Assembly (NCBI RefSeq): GCF_041537905.1
Contig: NZ_JBGRUO010000005.1
Span: 186,001-250,000 of the forward strand
Length of the DNA: 64,000 bases
DNA from: Ruegeria_C sp041537905
GTDB taxonomy: Bacteria > Pseudomonadota > Alphaproteobacteria > Rhodobacterales > Rhodobacteraceae
Direction: 5' to 3'
In this document: positions 45,117 through 53,203 of the stretch, in pieces
How positions within the stretch are numbered: position 1 is the first letter of the stretch
Layout: the number at the start of each line of letters is the position of its first letter
Made by a program: the position numbers and the translations under genes
The notes under the pieces: generated by a model
What the model saw: only the letters and a program-made list of their open reading frames with translations
What the model was told of the DNA's origin: nothing
Database searches by the model: none

Positions 45117-45836
45117 TCAGTCGCCGCCGCGAGCCTTTGCACCGCTGACTTTGGCACCGGAGACCTTGGCTCCACTGACTTTCGCGCCGGACACTTTGGC
45201 CCCGCTGACTTTCGCGCCGCTCACTTTGGCACCGGTCACGCCTGGCATTTCGGTGCCAAAGAACATATCCAGCAAGACCTGCTCATAGCGGCCATTCACA
45301 ACTTCCATGCGGATCGTGTAATCGGATTGCTGCACATCCCAGACGCAGATATCGTCAGCAAACTGGAAATCTGCCGCCGCAATCCCGGTTAGTCCCGGCT
45401 CATTAGGTGCGCGCGATGCAAGGTTCCCAGGGGCGTCTGGTTTTCCCCCAAATTCGTTGACGCTTCTTCCCTTGCATTGCACCAGAAACAGCGAAGGTGA
45501 AGGCAGTTCATAATATGCGCCGTCATAGGAAAACCCGTAAATCCGCGCAAATCGGGGATACCTTACACCGTCGTCCTCGGGACCAGGCGCGACCTGCTCT
45601 TCCAGGAACCTGTTCCGGCCACAGCCATCACCTCTGCCGTTCTTGTATTCCAGTTCCGTGATTACGCGTCCAAATAGCAGCACTTCCGAAAAATTGAGTA
45701 AAGACTCGCCCACTTCACCCACTCCTTGTGTCTGAGGGATTTCATCCGGGCAGTCCGCCCCCAATCCCGATGTGGTGGTCCCGCCAGGCCGGGACCCAAA
45801 TAAAGATAAGAATAACTCCTTCAGCCACCGTGCCAT
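45117..45836 (-). CDS. Protein with C-terminal GAKVS repeats, candidate RiPP precursor
   Basis: Unrecognised protein of 239 residues from the ATG at 45836 (GGAG seven bases upstream). The first about 195 residues look like a folded domain (cysteines in ADCPDE, GDGCGR, VQCKG and DDICVWD; many Gly and aromatics). The tail is six exact GAKVS units followed by GAKAR and GGD. It is the last gene of an operon with ycaO, tfuA and a metallopeptidase. In YcaO-TfuA pathways the substrate is a ribosomal peptide, sometimes with repeated cores, so this is the best local substrate candidate. It is large for a precursor. Alternatively the repeats are a short pentapeptide-repeat-like beta structure (A-x-V/L-x-x), with the protein acting as a partner or immunity factor. 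Confidence 0.8.
   Translation of the reverse strand: MARWLKELFLSLFGSRPGGTTTSGLGADCPDEIPQTQGVGEVGESLLNFSEVLLFGRVITELEYKNGRGDGCGRNRFLEEQVAPGPEDDGVRYPRFARIYGFSYDGAYYELPSPSLFLVQCKGRSVNEFGGKPDAPGNLASRAPNEPGLTGIAAADFQFADDICVWDVQQSDYTIRMEVVNGRYEQVLLDMFFGTEMPGVTGAKVSGAKVSGAKVSGAKVSGAKVSGAKVSGAKARGGD
45129..45233 (-). repeat. Seven tandem 15-base units encoding GAKVS
   Basis: Six units encode GAKVS exactly and the last encodes GAKAR. The units differ at synonymous positions (Ser as AGC, TCC and AGT; Lys as AAA and AAG; Gly and Ala with mixed third bases), so the protein pattern is more conserved than the DNA. Confidence 0.95.
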
Positions 45837-45871
45837 AAAATTCTCCAATCACAAAGAAATTTACGCATGGT

Positions 45872-47167
45872 TCACTCCGGCACACGGGTGCGCGTCGACA
45901 CTGCGTGGCTGTGCTCATCCGGCTCGGTCAATCTTGGCCCCACTTCTACGACACCCACTTCGCGCATGCGGAAATTGCCCTCGATGATCTGCTGAAACGC
46001 GCCGTCGGTGATGTCCTGATCCACCTGCAGCAGCGCTTGCTCGACGCCCATATAACTCAGCATCTCGGCATCCAGCCGACTCCAGGCATCGGCCAGGTAA
46101 GAGCCCAGGAAATCTCGCGCCTCCAGCAGCGCGATGCGGAACCCGTCGGGGTTCTCAGCGTAGCGCTCGTCGAACATCTCCTGCATGACCTCGCCATATT
46201 CGGGCGAATCCTCTAACTGGTCCGACAGATCCTCCATCTCTGGCGAGATCAGATCATGGACCAGCAATCGCTCGTGGTAGATATCGACGAAAATGTCGAA
46301 CATCGCCCCGGTCAACGGTTCAGACAGCGCATGTTCACTGCTCCAGCCGCATTCGAATTGCGACAGGGTCTTATCATTGGCCGCCATGCGAATCTGGGCG
46401 TTTTCCGACAATTCCGCAAAGCGGCTGAGCCGGTTGAAGGAATAGAGATTGCCGCGCGTGTTCTCCAGCAACTCCTCAACCACCGAGCCGAAATGCAGCG
46501 CCGCCACCAGCGCCACCATGTCGGCCGCAGATTCGTGAAAGCCATAATACTCGCCGGGCGTATCCTCGGGCGCGGGCATGCCGATCACGCTGTAGATGAT
46601 GGCATGGCCGATCTCATGCGCGACCACGTCGAAATTCAGGCTATAGGCGCGGTATTCGTCGCCATGTTCCCAGGTGCCGCCGGTTTCCAGAAACCCCCAG
46701 CCGATATGCGCGTTGTCGAGACTGGGCAGCAGCGACAGTTCCAGCCGGTCGAAATCGCGTTCGAAATGCCACGGGATCGGGCGGCCGAAATAGCCCTCCC
46801 AGACATCCATGGTGAAGTGTGCGGACCCGAAGAGGTGCGCGGCTTCAAAGGCCGGATCCGAGGGATCGAGATGGGTGAAGTTGCCGTCCTCATCGGGCTC
46901 TGCGGGTGGGTTAACCGGCCCGTCCCAGGGCGGCAGATACATGCCCGGCCCGTTTGGCCCCTCAACGATTGCGCCAAAAGGCGTGGTCTTGCCCGCCGGG
47001 TTGACCGTGTACATGCGCGGCCCGGACGGCCCGGCAGCCAGCGAACCGGGCGGGGCCGAGACCTCGACCAGTTCCGGCCTCGGGTTGCTTTCGAAAAACG
47101 GCGATTGCGGAAAGAGCAGGAACCGCGTGCCCGGCGCTTCGTCCTCCGGCAGGTCAGGTTCGTACAT
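45872..47167 (-). CDS. Gluzincin-type zinc metallopeptidase
   Basis: Putative peptidase of 431 residues from the ATG at 47167 (GGAGG five bases ahead). The zinc motif HEIGH is at residues 184-188, with Glu185 as general base. The third ligand is probably Glu212 in HESAADMVAL, giving the HExxH-E spacing of the thermolysin (M4) group. The N-terminal about 100 residues are Pro/Gly/Glu-rich and disordered-looking. No signal peptide or membrane segment is present, so it should act in the cytoplasm. It lies 20 bases after tfuA and 35 bases before the repeat-protein gene. Cleaving a leader or separating repeat units is a natural proposal, but not shown. Confidence 0.85.
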   Translation of the reverse strand: MYEPDLPEDEAPGTRFLLFPQSPFFESNPRPELVEVSAPPGSLAAGPSGPRMYTVNPAGKTTPFGAIVEGPNGPGMYLPPWDGPVNPPAEPDEDGNFTHLDPSDPAFEAAHLFGSAHFTMDVWEGYFGRPIPWHFERDFDRLELSLLPSLDNAHIGWGFLETGGTWEHGDEYRAYSLNFDVVAHEIGHAIIYSVIGMPAPEDTPGEYYGFHESAADMVALVAALHFGSVVEELLENTRGNLYSFNRLSRFAELSENAQIRMAANDKTLSQFECGWSSEHALSEPLTGAMFDIFVDIYHERLLVHDLISPEMEDLSDQLEDSPEYGEVMQEMFDERYAENPDGFRIALLEARDFLGSYLADAWSRLDAEMLSYMGVEQALLQVDQDITDGAFQQIIEGNFRMREVGVVEVGPRLTEPDEHSHAVSTRTRVPE

Positions 47168-47187
47168 GCGTCCCTCCAATCGTTCAA

Positions 47188-48522
47188 CTATGCGTCTGAC
47201 GCCCCGGCAGTATCGCCGACACCCTGAGAATACAGGAACTCGCGCGCGATCAGTGTACAGAATTCTTCGCGATCCGCGAGCCCAAGGGTTTGGGCATGCT
47301 CATCGAGGTCCTCCGGGACCGGTTGACCCAAGCGTTCCTCAAAGTACCAGATCAGAAGTCGCAGCCGGTCCTGCCCGGAAAAGGCACCGTTTTCAGCGCC
47401 CTGCAAGGCCGCCTCCTTGGCCTCGGCCCGGGCTTTGAGGTCGGTATAACCCCCCGCCCACCGCAGCGCCGAAAGCATATGTGGCTCCAGCCGGTCAGCA
47501 CGCAGCGCGCGTATCTCGTCGGTGAGCGCGGCGCTGCCCAGAAAGTCCTCGTACCCGGATTCATCCAGATCATTGGCCTCCAGCCAATGCAAGATATCGC
47601 GCCGCTGCGTCAACCCGGCCTGAGCGCGGTGGCGGTCCATCTGCGCCATCAGCGCCTCGCGATCCGCATGCAATCCGCGTCGCGCGGCGTCTTCCTGCGC
47701 CAGCACGCCCAGCATCGCCCGCTCGCGCAGCTCCGCAAAGCGGGCCGGATCAAGTCGCAACTCATCCAGCAGGTCTTGGGCGCCCGAGCGATCTCGCGTG
47801 GTGTCGCCATCAATGCGCCGGGTCAAGCCCTGCCAGGCCAATGTCCGTTCGACCCGAACCGGAGCCTCCGGAGCCTCTGTCCCGCTCTCCAGATACGCCG
47901 CCATTTGCCGCAGCATCTCGCAGGCATCCTCGCGCTTTGCATCAACTTTACCCTCGGGCAGCCAGTCGCTGAACGCGTTCAGATCATACTCCTGTGCAAG
48001 CACGGTCAGGATACGTGGCCAATCCCGTTCCCGATACTGCAGCGCCTTGCCCGCCTTCAGGATCGCTTCTGCCGGGCCCGGCGACAGTACCCCGGTCTCC
48101 AAAGCCCGCGCCACGGTGGCACGGATCGACACCATCGGCTCGCTCAGCGGCTGAAATCCCAGCTCTGCCAGGCTGTGCAGCACCGCCACCTCGTCATCAT
48201 CTTCCAGCACGCGCGCGTAGTAATCCTCGAATATCCGGCCCACGCCAATCATCCCGAAATCGGCCAGTTCAGCGGCGCGCAGCGCGCCCATGCTGGCGCT
48301 GCCGAAGACCGGTATGCCCTGCTCCATCGCCCAGAGGATTTCCTTGTGCCAGACCGAGGGGACGCCTTCGAAATACCCGTCTATGATACCGATGGCGCGC
48401 GGGCTCTCGCGCGCGACACGATAGACATCGCCCTGCCGCACCGGCGGCAGAATCTCGGCTTGCAAAATCTCACCTACGGCCCGCTGCCCCAGCGTCGGGC
48501 CGACAAAAACCACCACGCTCAT
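47188..48522 (-). CDS. tfuA: TfuA-family protein, YcaO partner
   Basis: Protein of 444 residues. The N-terminal about 200 residues match the TfuA core: VFVGPTL at the start, PPVRQGDVYRV, IGIIDGYFEGVPSVWHKEILWAM and GSASMGALRAAEL. The remaining 240 residues are a helical extension with no family I can name. TfuA proteins act with YcaO in trifolitoxin-type systems and in peptide backbone thioamidation, where TfuA is thought to assist sulfur delivery. The start overlaps the ycaO stop by four bases (ATGA), so they are translated together. The extension could bind the precursor. Confidence 0.92.
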   Translation of the reverse strand: MSVVVFVGPTLGQRAVGEILQAEILPPVRQGDVYRVARESPRAIGIIDGYFEGVPSVWHKEILWAMEQGIPVFGSASMGALRAAELADFGMIGVGRIFEDYYARVLEDDDEVAVLHSLAELGFQPLSEPMVSIRATVARALETGVLSPGPAEAILKAGKALQYRERDWPRILTVLAQEYDLNAFSDWLPEGKVDAKREDACEMLRQMAAYLESGTEAPEAPVRVERTLAWQGLTRRIDGDTTRDRSGAQDLLDELRLDPARFAELRERAMLGVLAQEDAARRGLHADREALMAQMDRHRAQAGLTQRRDILHWLEANDLDESGYEDFLGSAALTDEIRALRADRLEPHMLSALRWAGGYTDLKARAEAKEAALQGAENGAFSGQDRLRLLIWYFEERLGQPVPEDLDEHAQTLGLADREEFCTLIAREFLYSQGVGDTAGASDA

Positions 48523-49715
48523 GCGCGTACCCCCATCGCCCGCGCACCCGGCACGAAATCGGGGTCGTCATGCGGCGCCTCCAGCCCCGGTATAACAGCG
48601 CGCACCACGGCAATGTCGAGCCCCTGTTGTGACAGATCGACAGAGATCACCTGCCTGATCCCAACCGAAGCCAGCCGCGTCACCAGCCAATCGAGATCGC
48701 CCGCAAAGGACTCGGTCGCGTTGCTGGGGCAGTCGAGGAAATCAGCAGTCGGCGCTGCCCCGTCGATCAACTCGCGCACGTAGCGACCTCGCGCATGCAG
48801 AGCACTGTCGGTAAAGTCCTCGGCCTCCAGATCGTCGCGCGCACCCGAGATATAGGTGAGCCGCGTCTGTGCCGCCTCGGTCAGGGCACGCAGCAGCGCA
48901 ATCGCCCGGTCCGGGTGGCAGCCATCGCCCAGCCCGATATGTCCCGGCTGCGCCCCCGCCTCGCAGATCGCGCAATGAAAACAGGCGACGCCCACATCCG
49001 AGGTGGTGTTCCACACCCCCACATCAATCCCGGCATCGGCGAACCGCTCCAACGCCTCGCGGCAACGCGGATCGTCGATTGTCGCCGGATCGACGCGCTG
49101 GTCGCGCGGCCCCTGATGCCAGAGCGTGGTTGCGTCCCGCTCGATCACTTCGCAGATCGCGTGACAGGTCGCCTCATTCAGGTCATTGCCAGAGGCCAGC
49201 CCGTTGGTCGAGCGCGGAAAGGCGCAATGGCCGCCATTGGGCGGCTCGGTATAGTCGGTATCTACCATCTCATAGGGCACCCAACAGGGCATGTCTGCGC
49301 CCAGGTCATGACCTTCGATCCAGAGCAGACGGCGATGCGGGTCGAAGCGCCCGCCGGTGACCTTTGGCAGCCTGTCGATATCGGCCACGTTCACCTCAGC
49401 CCGTAAGTCCACAAAAGACGCCCGGCGCAGCGGTCGCGTGATCCGCTCGGCATGCCAGCTTTCGATCGCCTCCATCACGCCCGACGCTTGAGCCGCCTCC
49501 AGCGACAGCCCCTTGCCGAGCGACACCGCGACAGAGCGCGAGTTGGGCCGGCATACCATCACCGTGGGCAGCCCGATCCGGTCCAGCCCGGTCAGGTTGG
49601 CCACCCGTGTGATGCCCATGCGTTTTAAATGCGGCTGCACCAGAGCCAGCGTCTGCGACGGATCGCGCAGCCGATGGGTATCGAGGCGATAACGCTTGGT
49701 CGACGCATCTGTCAT
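48519..49715 (-). CDS. ycaO: YcaO-domain ATP-dependent peptide-modifying enzyme
   Basis: YcaO enzyme of 398 residues that activates backbone amides with ATP. The nucleotide and Mg2+ motifs are intact: SxxxExxE at Ser78, Glu82 and Glu85, and ExxExD at Glu189, Glu192 and Asp194, followed by the ALTEAAQTRL helix near residue 277. The C-terminus ends AMGVRA and lacks the PxPxP tail of many azoline-forming YcaOs, which fits a TfuA-dependent, thioamide-type enzyme. It is the first gene of the four-gene operon, 111 bases after the beta-galactosidase stop. Whether it has its own promoter or is read through from the sugar operon is not clear. Confidence 0.93.
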   Translation of the reverse strand: MTDASTKRYRLDTHRLRDPSQTLALVQPHLKRMGITRVANLTGLDRIGLPTVMVCRPNSRSVAVSLGKGLSLEAAQASGVMEAIESWHAERITRPLRRASFVDLRAEVNVADIDRLPKVTGGRFDPHRRLLWIEGHDLGADMPCWVPYEMVDTDYTEPPNGGHCAFPRSTNGLASGNDLNEATCHAICEVIERDATTLWHQGPRDQRVDPATIDDPRCREALERFADAGIDVGVWNTTSDVGVACFHCAICEAGAQPGHIGLGDGCHPDRAIALLRALTEAAQTRLTYISGARDDLEAEDFTDSALHARGRYVRELIDGAAPTADFLDCPSNATESFAGDLDWLVTRLASVGIRQVISVDLSQQGLDIAVVRAVIPGLEAPHDDPDFVPGARAMGVRA

Positions 49716-49779
49716 GGAGTCAGCCTTTGGAAATGGTCACGGTCCATGGGACGCGCAAAGAGAACAATGCCTGCGAGGA

Positions 49780-49796
49780 TGGGCGATCATCGCCCA
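49780..49796. promoter_or_regulatory. Perfect 17-base palindrome ahead of ycaO
   Basis: TGGGCGAT and its complement around a single C, 65 bases upstream of the ycaO start and 31 after the beta-galactosidase stop. No T tract follows, so an operator or attenuator is at least as likely as a terminator. Confidence 0.4.
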
Positions 49797-49826
49797 CCGG
49801 TCAATATCACCCGTCACCAAGACCCG

Positions 49827-51743
49827 TCAGAGAACCCTTGCGCCATCCTTCCAGACCGCCACGCCGCAGGGTTCAAGCTGCGCGCCGTTCCACTCCACCG
49901 CATGGGCATTGTAGTTCACCGCAAAGCGATGCGCGCCCATGTCACGCAAGCGCAGACCCTCGGGCAAACGCATGACGGCTAGCCCCGCGCGACCAGCCGC
50001 CTGTTCGACGATCCGGTCCCAAAGCGCCTCATCCGGGAAGGCCCCGAGATAGCTGAGCCCTCCGCTGCTCATCAGCACGGGCGCGCCCGCGTCAGACCTT
50101 AGCAGCACCTTGGCGGTGCCGCTCAACTGCTCCTGCCAGTGGATCACCTGCCCGCCGCCAGACACTGCGCGGGTATGATCTGGGGGTAGCGACTCGACCA
50201 GATCGATATGCACGTCCAATCCCGCCACGCCGGGGCGGCCCGTTTCAGGCACTTGGTATTCCTCGGTGATCGCCCCGCTGCGCGGTCCCAGCACCACCTG
50301 CGCGCCCGACGCGCTGAGCGCCGCGCTAAGATCAGGCGGCAGAACCGCCAGTCCCGGCGCAAGGATCAGGTCATAGCCGTCGAAATCGCGCTGCCGCGAG
50401 GGCAGGAAATCAACCGAAAGCCCCGCGCGGCGCAGCGCCTTATAGGCCGACAGGATCAGGTTGAAATAGTTAAACCCCGCCCCCTGCGGCTGCGCTGCCC
50501 AGGCCCAGTCCGACGGATAGTCGAACAGGATCGCCACCTGCACCTGCGTCTGTGTCAGATCGCCCAGCTTTGCCAGATCACCAGCCACCTGCGCGGCTTC
50601 ATCCGCTCCGACCGCGTCGCGGCCATCAGGCTGCAAGAGGCCGGCGTGATATTGCTCCTGCGCAAACGGGGCCTGCCGCCAGCGGAAATAGCTGACCACC
50701 TCGGCCCCGTGCGCCACTGCCTCCAGCGACCAGAGCCGGACCATTCCCGGCAGTGGCGCGGGATTATAAGGTGCCCAGTTCACCGGGCCGGGCTGCTGCT
50801 CCATCACCCACCAGCGCCCGCGCCCCACGGCGCGGTAGAGATCGTGGTGCATCGCCTGCATGTCGGGATCGCCCTGCTGCAGAAAGGCCAGCTTGTGCGC
50901 CGCGTCCTCGTCCAGCCGGTCGGACAGGAACCCGATCGGATAGCTGTCCCAACTGGCGATATCCAGATCATCGCCGACCTCGAAATGATCGAATTCCAGC
51001 ACCCGGCCCATGTAATTATGGATCAACGGCGCGTTGGTATGGGCCTTCAGCACTTCGGCCTGCGCCCGGTTGAAGCGCACCACTTGATCCGAACTGTAGC
51101 GCCGGAAGGCCAGCACATGCGACGGGTTCGGATCAGTCACTGTGAGGTTGGGCAGATCAACCTCGTCAAAGGTGCCATATTCCATCGACCAGAACACATT
51201 GCCCCAAGCGCGGTTCAACGCCGCAACATCACCATAACGCGCGGTCAGCCAGTTGCGGAACCCGCGGCGCGCGGCCTCGCTATAGCTTAGCGTCGTGTCA
51301 TGGCAGCCATATTCATTATCGATCTGCCACGCCGCGACATGAGGGTTATTCGCATAGCGCCGAGCGAGGATCTCGGTGATCCGCACGCATTCGTCCAGAT
51401 ACCCGGCATGGCTGAAGCAATAATGCCGCCGCGACCCGAACTTGCGCGGCTTGCCATCCGCATCCACGGTCAGCATGTCCGGGTGTCGGTCGATCATCCA
51501 GCGCGGCGGCGTCGCAGTAGGCGTACCCAGCACCACCTTGAGCCCTGCCGCACCCAGCACCTCAATGGCGCGATCCAGCCAATCGAGCTGCAACTGCCCT
51601 GGCACGGGCTCGATCCGACTCCAGGCGAACTCACCGATGCGCACCCATGTCAGGCCCATTTCAACCATGCGCGCGGCATCCTCGGCCCAACGCTCTTTCG
51701 GCCAGTGTTCAGGATAGTAACAGACGCCCAGTTCCGGTCTCAT
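49827..51743 (-). CDS. Beta-galactosidase, GH42 family
   Basis: Glycoside hydrolase of 638 residues releasing galactose from beta-galactosides. The N-terminus LGVCYYPEHWPKERWAEDAARM is typical of GH42. The acid/base is Glu144 (QIDNEYGCHDT) and the nucleophile probably Glu315 (WWVMEQQPG). A trimerisation-like domain and a small C-terminal beta domain follow. No signal peptide is present, so it works on imported substrate. It is the last sugar gene of the operon, and its start overlaps the lactonase stop by four bases. With the alpha-galactosidase it broadens the regulon to both anomers. Confidence 0.94.
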   Translation of the reverse strand: MRPELGVCYYPEHWPKERWAEDAARMVEMGLTWVRIGEFAWSRIEPVPGQLQLDWLDRAIEVLGAAGLKVVLGTPTATPPRWMIDRHPDMLTVDADGKPRKFGSRRHYCFSHAGYLDECVRITEILARRYANNPHVAAWQIDNEYGCHDTTLSYSEAARRGFRNWLTARYGDVAALNRAWGNVFWSMEYGTFDEVDLPNLTVTDPNPSHVLAFRRYSSDQVVRFNRAQAEVLKAHTNAPLIHNYMGRVLEFDHFEVGDDLDIASWDSYPIGFLSDRLDEDAAHKLAFLQQGDPDMQAMHHDLYRAVGRGRWWVMEQQPGPVNWAPYNPAPLPGMVRLWSLEAVAHGAEVVSYFRWRQAPFAQEQYHAGLLQPDGRDAVGADEAAQVAGDLAKLGDLTQTQVQVAILFDYPSDWAWAAQPQGAGFNYFNLILSAYKALRRAGLSVDFLPSRQRDFDGYDLILAPGLAVLPPDLSAALSASGAQVVLGPRSGAITEEYQVPETGRPGVAGLDVHIDLVESLPPDHTRAVSGGGQVIHWQEQLSGTAKVLLRSDAGAPVLMSSGGLSYLGAFPDEALWDRIVEQAAGRAGLAVMRLPEGLRLRDMGAHRFAVNYNAHAVEWNGAQLEPCGVAVWKDGARVL

Positions 51744-52600
51744 AAGATCACCTGATACTCGGCGCGGCCCCGGCCCACGTCTTCCGCCACAAAAGTCATG
51801 CCGTTTTCCGGCTCGGTTCGCAGCCTCTTCGCGTCAATCCCGTGCCGCGCGGTGGTGCAGTAGAGATCGCGAAACTCCGGCCCGCCAAAGCCGGGGCAGG
51901 ACGTATGCCGCCCGCCAAAGCGCACCGCCTTTAGGAAAGTGCCCAAGGGCGAATAGGCCGCCACACGGTTCGCGCCCCATTGGGCAATCCAGACATTGCC
52001 ATCCTCATCCACCACCGCACCGTCAGGGTTCAGACCATCCACGCGCAGGTCCAGAAACACATGTGGCTCGCCTTCGGGCCAGCCGCTCTCCGCCTCCAAA
52101 GGTTGGCGCATCACCTGACTTGTTGCGGTATCTGTGTAGTAAGCGCAGCGACGGTCCGGCGCGAAGCAGATCGCGTTCGAGATCGTGACATCCGGGACCA
52201 GCTGCCGCAGCTCACCGCGATAGAAGCGATAGATCGCGCCAGCGCCCTGCTCGGCCTGCTTGCCCATCGTCCCGATCCAGAATCCGCCCCACGGATCCGC
52301 CCGCCCGTCATTCGAGCGCGTCACTTGATTCTCGGCCTCAAGCGCCACCACCAGATCGCGCGTACCGCTCTGCAGGTCGAACCGCCAGAGGCCGGTTTCA
52401 GACGCGATCAGCAGCGTCTCGCGGTCCACCCAGCCTGCGGCCGAGACATACTCGTCAAACTGCCAATCCCGCGCGCCATCCCCGTCGCGCGTCATTAGCC
52501 GCTTGCCGAGGACGTCGAACCAGAAGAGTTGTTGGCGCTTCGGATGCCAGAGCGGCCCTTCGCCCAACGCGCAGGGGCGGTCGTCGAAAACCCGGCTCAT
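51740..52600 (-). CDS. SMP-30/gluconolactonase-family sugar lactonase
   Basis: Six-bladed beta-propeller lactonase of 286 residues. Metal ligands of the SMP-30 family are in place: Glu14 (ALGEGPLW), Asn and Asp in TRSNDGRADPWG, Asn in SNAICFAPD, and Asp in GLNPDGAVVDEDG. In this operon it most likely hydrolyses galactono-lactone, made by the dehydrogenase, to galactonate. Its start shares one base with the stop of the aldolase gene upstream. Confidence 0.88.
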   Translation of the reverse strand: MSRVFDDRPCALGEGPLWHPKRQQLFWFDVLGKRLMTRDGDGARDWQFDEYVSAAGWVDRETLLIASETGLWRFDLQSGTRDLVVALEAENQVTRSNDGRADPWGGFWIGTMGKQAEQGAGAIYRFYRGELRQLVPDVTISNAICFAPDRRCAYYTDTATSQVMRQPLEAESGWPEGEPHVFLDLRVDGLNPDGAVVDEDGNVWIAQWGANRVAAYSPLGTFLKAVRFGGRHTSCPGFGGPEFRDLYCTTARHGIDAKRLRTEPENGMTFVAEDVGRGRAEYQVIL

Positions 52601-53202
52601 CAGATGGCCTCGTCATACGCCGCCACGATATCGGCCGCGCGGGCGCTGACATCAGTCACCGACATGCCGGGCTTGAACAGGGCCGAACCGATGCCGAACC
52701 CGTCGGCGCTCGCCGCGACCCATTCTCCGAAATTCTCCGGTCCCGCGCCGCCCACGGCATAGACCTGCGTACCGGCGGGCAGGATGGCGCGCATCGCCTT
52801 CAATCCGCCGGGTCCCGCCATATTGCCGGGGAACAGTTTCAAACCGCTGGCCCCGGCCTTGAGCGCGGCAAAGGCCTCTGTCGGGGTGAAGATACCCGGC
52901 CAGCTTTCCAGCCCCAGCGCCCGGCTGCGCGCGATCACCTCGGTATCGCAATTGGGCGAGACGATGAGCTTGCCGCCCGCATCGGCCACCTGTTCGACCT
53001 GGTCCACCGTCAGCACGGTTCCGGCGCCGATCAGCGCCCGGTCGCCGCAGGCGCGCGCCATGTCAGCAATGCTTTGCAACGGGTTTGGCGAGTTTAGCGG
53101 CACCTCGATCCGGGTGATCCCGGCAGAGATCAGCGCTTCGCTCATGGGGATAGCATCCTGCGGGTCAAGACCGCGCAGGATCGCGATAATAGCTCGTTCC
53201 AT
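52600..53202 (-). CDS. dgoA: 2-dehydro-3-deoxy-6-phosphogalactonate aldolase
   Basis: Class I aldolase of 200 residues that splits KDPGal to pyruvate and glyceraldehyde-3-phosphate. The segments GITRIEVPLNSPNP, GAGTVLT, IVSPNCDTEV and GLKLFPGNMAGPGG (with the Schiff-base Lys near residue 130) are typical of the KDPG/KDPGal group. The ATG at 53202 is one base after the kinase stop. The kinase next door favours galactose-type over glucose-type substrate. Confidence 0.93.
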   Translation of the reverse strand: MERAIIAILRGLDPQDAIPMSEALISAGITRIEVPLNSPNPLQSIADMARACGDRALIGAGTVLTVDQVEQVADAGGKLIVSPNCDTEVIARSRALGLESWPGIFTPTEAFAALKAGASGLKLFPGNMAGPGGLKAMRAILPAGTQVYAVGGAGPENFGEWVAASADGFGIGSALFKPGMSVTDVSARAADIVAAYDEAI

Positions 53203-53203
53203 T

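Noticed and set aside
45129..45233. CRISPR-like or minisatellite array
   Set aside because: The units are 15 bases without spacers, are in frame, and differ at synonymous sites, so they are a protein repeat.
45144..45233. Classic pentapeptide-repeat (A-D/N-L-x-x) protein
   Set aside because: The centre residue is Val rather than Leu/Phe and there are only six units, too few for a stable stand-alone helix. It remains an alternative to the precursor idea rather than the main call.
47290..48783. Long plus-strand open frame (about 497 codons) opposite tfuA and ycaO
   Set aside because: It is the antisense shadow of two well-recognised genes in GC-rich DNA; it has no family resemblance and no ribosome site.
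49734..49787. 17-codon open frame upstream of ycaO as a RiPP precursor
   Set aside because: No good ribosome site, an unremarkable sequence apart from two Cys, and it starts within a palindrome. Kept only as a possibility under findings.
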